A DNA stretch of 9,609 nucleotides from an uncultured Terriglobus sp. GTDB lineage: Bacteria > Acidobacteriota > Terriglobia > Terriglobales > Acidobacteriaceae. The position numbers and the translations under genes are program-made. Below the pieces are notes generated by a model. That model worked only from the letters and a program-made list of their open reading frames with translations, did no database searches and was not told where the DNA came from. Positions within the stretch are counted from its first letter, which is position 1; every line of letters begins with the position of its first letter. Where the stretch lies: positions 3,213 through 12,821 of the forward strand of contig CALMRM010000037.1 in assembly GCA_937871605.1 (NCBI GenBank), written 5' to 3'. Positions 1-6,405 of this stretch are shown here, piece by piece.

Positions 1-231
1 ACGCAGGTGCGCTGGCAGGTCGCTGTTGACCGTCAGTTTGCCCACGACCGCGCCGTGCGATTTGGCATGCGAGATGCGGACCGGCTGCCCCTCCTTCTTG
101 TGCACGGTGTCCGAGCCATGAGCCATCAGTTCGCCAATTTTCTGGAAGGTCTCGTACTCGTCCGGCTCGATCTGCTCCAGGCTGTCGCTGTAGCGGAGGT
201 ACTGGTCATCCGTGATGGTCGGGGTCGTCAT
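1..231 (-). CDS. Catalase-like (y4iL-type) protein, N-terminal part
   Basis: Only the first 77 codons are in the window; the gene continues past the left edge. The start is the ATG whose complement is at 229-231, preceded by a good AAGGAG ribosome site (complement of 241-246). Around residues 51-70 it reads RISHAKSHGAVVGKLTV, followed by DLPAHLR. This resembles the N-terminal haem-side segment of catalase-family proteins of the small y4iL-like group, where a conserved His (here H55) follows an Arg and precedes an AK-x-HG stretch. If the family call is right, the protein is a haem protein, possibly a peroxidase. The haem-ligand Tyr would lie outside the window, so activity cannot be judged. 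It lies 88 bp downstream of the prolyl oligopeptidase on the same strand and may be cotranscribed. No signal peptide is seen. The family call rests on a short segment. Confidence 0.6.
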   Translation of the reverse strand, partial: MTTPTITDDQYLRYSDSLEQIEPDEYETFQKIGELMAHGSDTVHKKEGQPVRISHAKSHGAVVGKLTVNSDLPAHLR

Positions 232-319
232 GGGTTCGTACTCCTTGTCGGTACCCGCACTTAGATGCCGCTGCCAGGTGTGCTTCCCTGGGGTGCGTGC
301 GTTACATTGCGCCGTGCGG

Positions 320-2452
320 CTATTCCACCCGGAGTTCGTGCAGAAAGAAGCTGTAGATGTCTGCCTCGACGTCCAGCCGCTTGCTAAGCGGCATGCCGCC
401 GCCGTGGCCAGCACGCGTTTCGATCCGGATGAGCACTGGTGCAGGCCCTGCCTGGTCCTGCTGCATCTGCGCGGCGAACTTAAAGGAGTGCGCGGGAAAG
501 ACGCGGTCGTCGTGGTCTGCCGTAAAGATGAGCGTAGGCGGGTAGTGCGTGTCCGGTTTCAGATTGTGCAGCGGCGAGTACTTGTAAATGGCGTGGAACT
601 CGTCCGCGTTGTCGGATGGGCCGCCGTAGTCTGCCTTCCAGCCCCACCCCACCGTGAACTTGTCAAAGCGCAGCATGTCCATGACGCCCACGCCCGCCGC
701 CACTGCGCCGAACAGGTCAGGCCGCTGCGTCAGCATCGCGCCCATCAGCAGACCGCCATTTGATTCGCCGCGGATGGCCAGCTTGGGCGTGGAGGTGTAC
801 TTCTGTGCAATAAGCCATTCCGCGCATGCGATGAAGTCGTCAAAGACGTTTTGCTTGTGCAGTTTCATGCCGGCCTGGTGCCATGCCTCGCCGTATTCGC
901 CGCCGCCGCGCAGGCTGGCTTGTGCGTAGATGCCGCCACGCTCCAGCCAGGCGATGCGCGTGGGTGAAAAGGCAGGCGTCAGCGATATGTTGAAGCCGCC
1001 ATACGCGTACAGCAGCGTGGGGTTCTGCCCGTCCAGCTTGAGGCCTCTTTTGTACGTCAGGAACAACGGCACCTTTGTGCCGTCCTTCGAGGGCACAAAG
1101 ACTTCCTTCGTTTCGTATGCTGCGCGGTCGAACGCCGTCTTGGGTTCGCGATACACCTCCGACTTCAGCGTCTTCATGTCCAGCCGGTAGATCACTCCGG
1201 GCGTGGTGAAGTTGGTGAAGGTGTAGAAGGTCTCGCTTTCATCGCGCTTGCCTTCAAAACCGCTCACAGAGCCTATGGCGGGCAGGTTCAGCGTCTGCAG
1301 TGGCTTGCCCTCTTCGCTGAACAGCTTCACGTTGCTGTGCGCATCGGTCAGGTACTGCGCGATCAGCGTGCGGTTCACCAGGGAGACAGAGTCCAGTTTG
1401 CTTTTGGCCTCAGGCACGGCGGTCTTCCAGTGCTCGCGCGCTGGCTCTTTCAGATCAAAGGTCATCACCTTGCCATTGCTGGCATTCAGTGTGGTGTACA
1501 GCCAGAAGTGTGAACCGTCGTTGCCAATGGGTGCGTAGGTAGCATCGGCTGTGGTGATGACGCGCTGGATCTGTGCGCCGGGTGTCTGCAGGTCCAGCAC
1601 GGCCAGCTCGTTGTTGGGACTGGTTCCCTGAGACTGGCTGATAAAGAGGTACCGGCCGTCGTCCGTTACGCCAGCAAACAGGAACAACTCCTTGTTATCG
1701 GGCCGGGCAAATATCACCGGGTCGGCCTTCTGGTCGGTGCCAAGCTTGTGGAAGAAGATCTTCATGCCAAAATTCGCAGCTTTGAGCGCGTCGCCCTCCG
1801 GCGGGGCGTCATAGCCGCTGTAGTAGAAGCCGCTGCCGTCGTGCAGCCAGCTTGCCCTGCCAAACTTCGTCCAGCGAATCACGTCCGGCAAATCCTTACC
1901 GGTCGTTACGTCTCGCACGATGATCGTCTGCCAGTCGCTGCCTGCCTCTGCCAGGGCGAGCGCCGCCAGTTTGCCGTCGTGCGTCACAGAAGCGGAGTTG
2001 AGCGCCACGGTGCCATCCGCGGCGTACGTGTTTGGGTCCAGCAGCATGTGCGGTTCGCCGTGTAGGCCCTCGGTCCAGTACAGGACTGCCTGGTTCTGCA
2101 AGCCGCTGTTGCGGCTATAAAAGTACCTGCCGCCATGCTCCTCCGGCGCAGAGAACCGCTCGTAATCCGCCAGTTTCAGCAGCCGTTCGTGCAGGGCAGT
2201 GCGAAAGGTCAGCGGCTTGAAGTACTCCGCAGTGACGGCATTTTCAGCTTCTACCCAGGCCTTGGTCTCTGGCGAGTCCAAGTCCTCCATCCAGCGGTAC
2301 GGGTCGGCCACGGCGGTGCCAAAGTAGGTGTCGGTCTGCGAGACGGTATGCGGCTTGGGATAACGTGGAATGACGGTGCTCCTGGGCGTTTGTGCGCCTG
2401 CAGTGGAAAGAATGCTGGTGGAAAGCGCAGCGGCCAGCAGGATGTTGCGCAT
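320..2452 (-). CDS. Secreted prolyl oligopeptidase (family S9A)
   Basis: A 710-residue serine peptidase expected to cleave short peptides after proline. Residues 1-20 form a signal peptide (MRNILLAAALSTSILSTAGA), so it is probably exported to the periplasm. Residues about 30-440 match the N-terminal segment plus beta-propeller of the family (PYRWMEDLDSPETKAWVEAE near 51-70 is typical). The C-terminal alpha/beta hydrolase domain carries the full triad: Ser564 in RGESNGG, Asp648 in TADHDDRV and His683 in RAGHGGG. Arg650 corresponds to the substrate-binding Arg after the catalytic Asp. The length is normal for S9A. The start is set by a GGGAGG ribosome site 7 nt upstream (complement of 2460-2465). 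It is divergent from the VWA gene with only 43 bp between starts, and lies upstream of the catalase-like gene on the same strand. Confidence 0.95.
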   Translation of the reverse strand: MRNILLAAALSTSILSTAGAQTPRSTVIPRYPKPHTVSQTDTYFGTAVADPYRWMEDLDSPETKAWVEAENAVTAEYFKPLTFRTALHERLLKLADYERFSAPEEHGGRYFYSRNSGLQNQAVLYWTEGLHGEPHMLLDPNTYAADGTVALNSASVTHDGKLAALALAEAGSDWQTIIVRDVTTGKDLPDVIRWTKFGRASWLHDGSGFYYSGYDAPPEGDALKAANFGMKIFFHKLGTDQKADPVIFARPDNKELFLFAGVTDDGRYLFISQSQGTSPNNELAVLDLQTPGAQIQRVITTADATYAPIGNDGSHFWLYTTLNASNGKVMTFDLKEPAREHWKTAVPEAKSKLDSVSLVNRTLIAQYLTDAHSNVKLFSEEGKPLQTLNLPAIGSVSGFEGKRDESETFYTFTNFTTPGVIYRLDMKTLKSEVYREPKTAFDRAAYETKEVFVPSKDGTKVPLFLTYKRGLKLDGQNPTLLYAYGGFNISLTPAFSPTRIAWLERGGIYAQASLRGGGEYGEAWHQAGMKLHKQNVFDDFIACAEWLIAQKYTSTPKLAIRGESNGGLLMGAMLTQRPDLFGAVAAGVGVMDMLRFDKFTVGWGWKADYGGPSDNADEFHAIYKYSPLHNLKPDTHYPPTLIFTADHDDRVFPAHSFKFAAQMQQDQAGPAPVLIRIETRAGHGGGMPLSKRLDVEADIYSFFLHELRVE

Positions 2453-2495
2453 GCAGAGACCTCCCGGTGCAGACTTGCCATCAGAGTGTACGACG
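2453..2495. promoter_or_regulatory. 43-bp divergent gap between peptidase and VWA starts
   Basis: This gap holds the peptidase ribosome site (complement of 2460-2465) and little else. I see no convincing -35/-10 pair for either direction. Promoters must therefore overlap the start of the opposite gene, or the VWA start must be leaderless or weak. Only a poor AGAG (2483-2486) precedes the VWA ATG. Confidence 0.3.
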
Positions 2496-3542
2496 ATGAG
2501 ACTCCTGTTTCGCCTCTTGACGACCGTTCGCGTACCGCTGGTAGCCGTGACCCTTCTCGGCCCAATGCAGTGTCGGGCGCAAAGCCCCGCGGCAGGGCAG
2601 ACCGCCGCACCCTCAGCGGACGGGCAGCCCTATACCCTGCGAACGGGCACGCAGATTGTGCTGGTGCCCACCACCGTCAGCATTAAGGGCCAACTGCTGT
2701 ATGAGTTGAAGGCAGACCAGTTCCGCATCCTGGACAATGGCGTGCCACAGCCCGTCACACTGGATGAAAGCGCAACTGCGCTGGGCCTGTCACTGGTCGT
2801 GGCCGTGCAGTGTTCCCGCATGGCCGTAATGGAATACGAGAAGCTGCAGGGCCTGCCAACGCTTGTTGAGAGCCTGGTGGGTGGTGCGCCGTTCGAGGTA
2901 GCGCTGGTGCGCTATGGCAGCCACCCGGAGCTCATACAGCCGTTTACCCGGTCGCTGGAAAAGATGGCGAACAGCATGGCGCGCATCAGACCGTGCGAGG
3001 ACGACGCCGCCGCCACGCGTGATGCCGTGAGCTATGCCAACTCCATTCTGGATAACCGTGACAGCCGCAACCGGCATGCAGTGCTGCTGGTGGGCGAAGC
3101 GCGCGACCACGGTTCCACGGTCAAGGAGAAAGATGTCATCGCGCAGCTTGGCCGCTCCAACACTGTGGTCGACGCGATTGCGTACTCCCCCGGCCAAGAC
3201 GAGACCATGGACATCTTCAAGCATTTTGCTGGGGGCCGCGGGCCCATCGGCACGCTGCTGATGGCGGTGCAGGGCATGAAGAAAAACACGGCTCAGGCGC
3301 TGGCCCAGCTCTCCGGCGGCGACTACTACCACTTCAACAATCGCAATGGCTTCGACATGAGCCTGGAGAAGCTTACCAACCGCGTGCACAACTACTACCT
3401 GCTCAGCTTCCCGGTGACGCGTGGCACCGAAGGTGGCCTGCACGAACTGCACGTGACGGTCCCGGAGTACCCGCAGGCCGACGTGCGAGCCCGCAGGAGC
3501 TACTACGCGGGGAGCGATGCGCCACCCACATCCGTAGAGTAG
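2496..3542 (+). CDS. Secreted VWFA-related acidobacterial-type protein with degenerate metal site
   Basis: A 348-residue protein. The reading frame is open back to 2370 inside the divergent peptidase gene, but I choose the ATG at 2496 because it begins a clean signal peptide (residues 1-29, cut near CRAQ|SP). Residues about 47-95 (TQIVLVPTTVSIKGQLLYEL, then ADQFRILDNGVPQPVTLDE) match the lead-in of the VWFA-related acidobacterial domain. The VWA fold follows at about 97-310, with DAVSYANSILDN and RHAVLLVGEARDHGS in the expected places. The first MIDAS motif (normally DxSxS) reads QCSRM at 105-109, so the metal-binding Asp and the second Ser are missing. The likely role is secreted or periplasmic protein binding without metal dependence; partner unknown. 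It is followed 5 bp later by a membrane protein gene. Its last eight codons recur in diverged form at 4533-4556. Confidence 0.85.
   Translation: MRLLFRLLTTVRVPLVAVTLLGPMQCRAQSPAAGQTAAPSADGQPYTLRTGTQIVLVPTTVSIKGQLLYELKADQFRILDNGVPQPVTLDESATALGLSLVVAVQCSRMAVMEYEKLQGLPTLVESLVGGAPFEVALVRYGSHPELIQPFTRSLEKMANSMARIRPCEDDAAATRDAVSYANSILDNRDSRNRHAVLLVGEARDHGSTVKEKDVIAQLGRSNTVVDAIAYSPGQDETMDIFKHFAGGRGPIGTLLMAVQGMKKNTAQALAQLSGGDYYHFNNRNGFDMSLEKLTNRVHNYYLLSFPVTRGTEGGLHELHVTVPEYPQADVRARRSYYAGSDAPPTSVE
3519..3542 (+). repeat. VWA gene 3' end, original copy of a duplicated tail
   Basis: The last seven codons and stop of the VWA gene (APPTSVE then TAG). They align without gaps to 4533-4556 (APPASVE then TAG), matching 18 of 24 bases. 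Five of the six differences fall on third codon positions. The following GTC also matches. Confidence 0.6.
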
Positions 3543-3547
3543 GTCGC

Positions 3548-4525
3548 GTGACTCGGTGGCAACTCTTTCGCTCTAATCTTTGGCTGCACGTTCGTCGTGC
3601 GCCACGTGATATTAGATCCCTCAAGTACGTTTGGTACTTGCTCTACCTGGTGCTTTACGGCACCTATCTGATCTGGACGGTATTCCAGTATGGCTTAGGG
3701 ATGGCAGTGGCCATTGCTGTCTTACTGGCATTAAGTTTCGGAATCGCGCTACTGATTGCACGCACTCATGCAAAGACGAATGAATCGCTGCTGAATCTCT
3801 CGCCAGCGCGTCAGCGGATCAGCCTACCTGAGCCTGATCCGCTCCAACTCACGGCTGTCCAGAACCTACTGGTAAAGCGGGCTACGTTTGCGGATCGGGC
3901 AAGCGCAGAGGCGATGCTCCGTAATGGTGTGCTGCCTAAGCAGGCCGCTGGTTTGACACGCAGGCGCACCATAGACCTCGCGCGTTCAGCTGGCATTTGG
4001 GATGGCTTCGATGGTCAAGAGCGTGAGAAGTTGACCTCTCCAGAAGGTGCTTGGGCGGAAGAGGATGTGAACACGCTCTCCTTGTGGGCCGAAGATGTTC
4101 TTGTACTTCGATGGGTGCTTGGCATGGACCAGATCCTTACGCCGCTCGAGTTTGCGGAACTTACCTTTCTGCCAACGTTTGAGATTTCCGCGAGAGGTGT
4201 TGAGGTAGGCGGGCGCTTGCTCCCGCCGTATGATCTTCGCCCGGTACGCGACATGGCCCACCACACCTTTGTGCGTGGCCTGTCAGAATGCGTTAGTCGA
4301 GGTCTTACGGAGATTGAGTCCGCTGAAGACAGGACGATTCTGCTGGATTTCGCAGCAGCAAGCAAGGGCCCCGAAGACATGCTAACGGGTAGCAAGACCT
4401 TTGCGGAAGCGAGTGACGAGCGGGTCCTAAGCCTCACTCGTCTCGCATTGCGGCGCTATTCGGTCCTACTTGAAGTGCTGACAATTTTGGACGGCAATGC
4501 AATTACGTGCGTACAGGAATCGTGA
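3548..4525 (+). CDS. Two-helix membrane protein of unknown function (possible DUF4272-like domain)
   Basis: A 325-residue protein that I do not firmly recognise. It starts with GTG 5 bp after the VWA stop, with a weak GAGTAGG upstream. Residues 1-27 are basic, then two membrane helices lie at about 28-46 and 49-71, followed by a long soluble part. The stretch at about 138-200 (RRRTIDLARSAG, later WAEDVLVLRWVLGMD) recalls DUF4272 proteins, in which an Arg-rich helix precedes a Trp/Leu-rich 'WaLG' helix; this is a weak resemblance. Its base composition is lower in GC than its neighbours: 29/60 at 3601-3660 and 28/60 at 3721-3780, against 42/60 at 3421-3480 in the VWA gene, although 4321-4380 is 34/60. 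The last five residues (CVQES) and stop are encoded by a 25-bp copy of the antisense LysM gene end, so the native C-terminus may have been replaced. Probably acquired DNA. Confidence 0.8.
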   Translation: MTRWQLFRSNLWLHVRRAPRDIRSLKYVWYLLYLVLYGTYLIWTVFQYGLGMAVAIAVLLALSFGIALLIARTHAKTNESLLNLSPARQRISLPEPDPLQLTAVQNLLVKRATFADRASAEAMLRNGVLPKQAAGLTRRRTIDLARSAGIWDGFDGQEREKLTSPEGAWAEEDVNTLSLWAEDVLVLRWVLGMDQILTPLEFAELTFLPTFEISARGVEVGGRLLPPYDLRPVRDMAHHTFVRGLSECVSRGLTEIESAEDRTILLDFAAASKGPEDMLTGSKTFAEASDERVLSLTRLALRRYSVLLEVLTILDGNAITCVQES

Positions 4526-4532
4526 TCTGCTC
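4508..4532 (+). repeat. 25-bp direct repeat, copy A (antisense LysM gene end)
   Basis: Begins TGCGTACAGGAATCGTGATC and is identical over 25 bases to 5978-6002. Read on the minus strand it encodes EQITIPVR, the end of a LysM domain. It supplies the final codons and stop of the membrane protein gene and abuts the VWA-tail copy at 4533. Confidence 0.9.
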
Positions 4533-4556
4533 GCTCCGCCAGCATCGGTGGAGTAG
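4533..4556 (+). pseudogene. Remnant of a VWA gene 3' end
   Basis: Eight codons read Ala-Pro-Pro-Ala-Ser-Val-Glu-stop, against Ala-Pro-Pro-Thr-Ser-Val-Glu-stop at the end of the intact VWA gene (3519-3542). 18 of 24 bases match and five of six mismatches are at third codon positions, the pattern expected of homologous coding DNA from a related strain rather than chance. There is no further similarity upstream, where the 25-bp LysM repeat begins at once. The segment is short, so homology is likely but not certain. Confidence 0.5.
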
Positions 4557-4584
4557 GTCCTGTGCAGATGCTACGCTCGTCCGT

Positions 4585-5976
4585 ATGCGTGGTTGCTTAC
4601 GTTGGCACCTCCTTGCCGGAGTCTTGATCTGCTGTGCAGCAAGGCTGCCCGGGCAAGGCATGTCAGAAACGGACCGAGACGCCATTCGCTCCGAAGTACG
4701 ACGCCTGACGATTGCGGATCGCGTGCCATCTATCTCCGTGGCCATCGTGCAGGGTGGGCGCATAACCTTTGCGGAAGCCTTCGGCAGTGCGGTGCTGCAG
4801 CCACGGGTGCGGGCGACTCCAGCGACCCGCTACCAGCTTGCCTCTATCTCAAAAACCTTTGCTGCGCAGGCGATCCTGCAGTTAGAAGCGGAGGGGAGAC
4901 TGAGCCTCAACGACACCGTGAGTCGCTGGTACCCGGCGGTGACCGGCGCCGACCACATCACGCTTCGCATGCTGCTGAGCCACACGGGCGGACTCGGTAA
5001 CTTCTATCCCACGCACTATCCCGCGGGTCCGCGCGGCACTGCCATTGCGCCAGACAGCATCATCGCGCAGTGGGGCAACCATCCGTTGCTTTCGCAGCCT
5101 GGGATGGAGTTCCACTACAGCAATCTGGACTACGAGATTGCGGCCCGCATCGTGGAGAAGGTGAGCGGGCAACCGTACTTCGCGTATCTCCGACAGCATG
5201 TTTTTGCCCCTGCAGGCATGACAGAGGCACTTGACCTGGACACGCTGCCCGACAAGAGTCTGCTGCTGGCTACGGGGTATGTGCGGGAAGCACTCGGTCC
5301 GTTAGAGCCCGCTGAGTATGAAGGTCCGGGCTGGTCGTTTGGTGCGGGGGCGGTGGTCACTACCGCGCGCGACCTGGTGCAGTGGGACATCGCTTTATTG
5401 CAGGGCCGTGTTTTACCTGCGATGCAGGCAAGCGAGGAGGTTACGCCGGTGACGCTGGCGAGCGGCAAGCAGGCACCCACCGCGCTTGGATTGTTTGTCG
5501 ATATGGACAATGGTCATCGTCGCTACTACCACACGGGTCAGGGATTAGGATTCCTGGCGTTGAACATGATCTACCCAGACGATCAACTGGCGTATGTCGT
5601 GCTGGTGAGCTCAAGCGAGGGTTCGCCTACCACGCACGTCGCGGACGCGCTGAACTACGTACTCCTAAAGCCAAATGTAAAGGAGACCTTTGCGCGATCG
5701 ATATTTCAGGCATTGCAAAGCGGTTCGTTGGACCGCTCGCTGCTGGCACCTGACCTGGCAAAGGAGTGGACGCCGCTACGATCAGCGACGTTCCACCACA
5801 CGTTGGGCCCACTTGGTCCTGCGACGGCCTTTGTGCCGCACAACACGTCGGTACTCGACGGCGAAGAATCTCGCGACTACGACATCGTCGCAGGCGGCCG
5901 GGCTCTACGGTTGCATCTGCTCGTAGAGCCCGACGGCAAGCTGGAAGACATCACCGTGCAAGCAACAACACACTAG
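4585..5976 (+). CDS. Secreted serine hydrolase, class C beta-lactamase/PBP4 fold
   Basis: A 463-residue protein. The frame is open from a GTG at 4507, but the ATG at 4585 starts a signal peptide (MRGCLRWHLLAGVLICCAARLPGQG) and avoids overlap with the preceding gene; no clear ribosome site is visible. The beta-lactamase-type motifs are all present: SISK at 87-90 (nucleophile Ser87, Lys90), YSN at 178-180, and HTG at 316-318 in place of KTG. LSHTGGLGNF near 132-141 is also typical. HTG rather than KTG is usual in esterase and D-aminopeptidase-like members, so antibiotic hydrolysis should not be assumed. Residues after about 365 form an extra C-terminal domain of unknown function. Its stop shares the CTAG palindrome with the convergent LysM gene. 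It lies between two 25-bp repeats (4508-4532 and 5978-6002) and behind a VWA-tail remnant, so it may have moved as a unit. Confidence 0.92.
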   Translation: MRGCLRWHLLAGVLICCAARLPGQGMSETDRDAIRSEVRRLTIADRVPSISVAIVQGGRITFAEAFGSAVLQPRVRATPATRYQLASISKTFAAQAILQLEAEGRLSLNDTVSRWYPAVTGADHITLRMLLSHTGGLGNFYPTHYPAGPRGTAIAPDSIIAQWGNHPLLSQPGMEFHYSNLDYEIAARIVEKVSGQPYFAYLRQHVFAPAGMTEALDLDTLPDKSLLLATGYVREALGPLEPAEYEGPGWSFGAGAVVTTARDLVQWDIALLQGRVLPAMQASEEVTPVTLASGKQAPTALGLFVDMDNGHRRYYHTGQGLGFLALNMIYPDDQLAYVVLVSSSEGSPTTHVADALNYVLLKPNVKETFARSIFQALQSGSLDRSLLAPDLAKEWTPLRSATFHHTLGPLGPATAFVPHNTSVLDGEESRDYDIVAGGRALRLHLLVEPDGKLEDITVQATTH

Positions 5977-6365
5977 CTGCGTACAGGAATCGTGATCTGC
6001 TCACCCACCTTGAGGGCATTGGGGTTGCTGAGATTGTTGGCATTCGCAATCGGCTCGTAGAGGTTGCCGTCGCCGTAAAAGTGCTGGGCGATTTTGCTGA
6101 GCATGTCACCGCTCTTGACCGTGTAGGGCTGGTTCTGGCCACCGGTGTTGACCAATTCATGGTGAAGGTCGGCGTAGGCTGGGTCCACTTTCTTGATCTG
6201 GTCCCAGACGAAGTTCAGCGTGACCTGGCTGGGCAGGGTCGCCTTCACGTACAGCTTCTCGCCATCCAGCGCGACGTTCTGCAGGGTTGCGCCCTCCGGT
6301 TGGAAGCGGTCAATCGCCTTCAGGACGGGTTCATACTTTTGCTGTAGTGTTGCCAGGTCTGCCAT
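5973..6365 (-). CDS. BON-like plus LysM protein (Kbp/YgaU-like)
   Basis: A 130-residue protein. Residues about 1-72 resemble a BON domain (GATLQNVALDGEKLYVKATL) and residues 80-127 are a clear LysM domain running from YTVKSGDMLSKIAQHFYGD to GEQITIP. This order, small size and absence of a signal peptide match the E. coli Kbp (YgaU) potassium-binding protein type, so a cytoplasmic or envelope-stress role is possible; peptidoglycan binding is an alternative. The start is supported by GAGGAG (complement of 6372-6377), 6 nt upstream. It lies 40 bp downstream of the rhomboid-like gene on the same strand and is probably cotranscribed with it. Its stop (CTA at 5973-5975) overlaps the stop of the convergent hydrolase. 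A 25-bp piece of its 3' end is duplicated at 4508-4532. Confidence 0.88.
   Translation of the reverse strand: MADLATLQQKYEPVLKAIDRFQPEGATLQNVALDGEKLYVKATLPSQVTLNFVWDQIKKVDPAYADLHHELVNTGGQNQPYTVKSGDMLSKIAQHFYGDGNLYEPIANANNLSNPNALKVGEQITIPVRS
5978..6002 (-). repeat. 25-bp direct repeat, copy B (inside the LysM gene end)
   Basis: The original coding location of the repeat, encoding the last residues of the LysM protein. It is identical to 4508-4532, and the two copies are exactly 1470 bp apart. Similarity stops abruptly on both sides. Confidence 0.9.
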
Positions 6366-6405
6366 GGGTGTCTCCTCGCCTGCGTTGGATGCGGCGAGTG
6401 CCTGG

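Noticed and set aside
2790..3452. Minus-strand open frame of 220 codons across the VWA gene
   Set aside because: It is the antisense shadow of the VWA gene; its His/Val-rich composition is typical of reverse frames of GC-rich coding DNA.
3986..4264. Minus-strand open frame of 92 codons inside the membrane protein gene
   Set aside because: No recognisable domain, signal or ribosome site; it is antisense to a better-supported gene.
4507..4584. Upstream GTG start extending the hydrolase by 26 residues
   Set aside because: The extension comes from the repeat and VWA-remnant DNA, overlaps the preceding gene and would bury the signal peptide.
4508..6002. Insertion sequence or transposon target-site duplication
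   Set aside because: No transposase or terminal inverted repeats are present, and 25 bp is too long for a usual target duplication; recombination between gene ends fits better.
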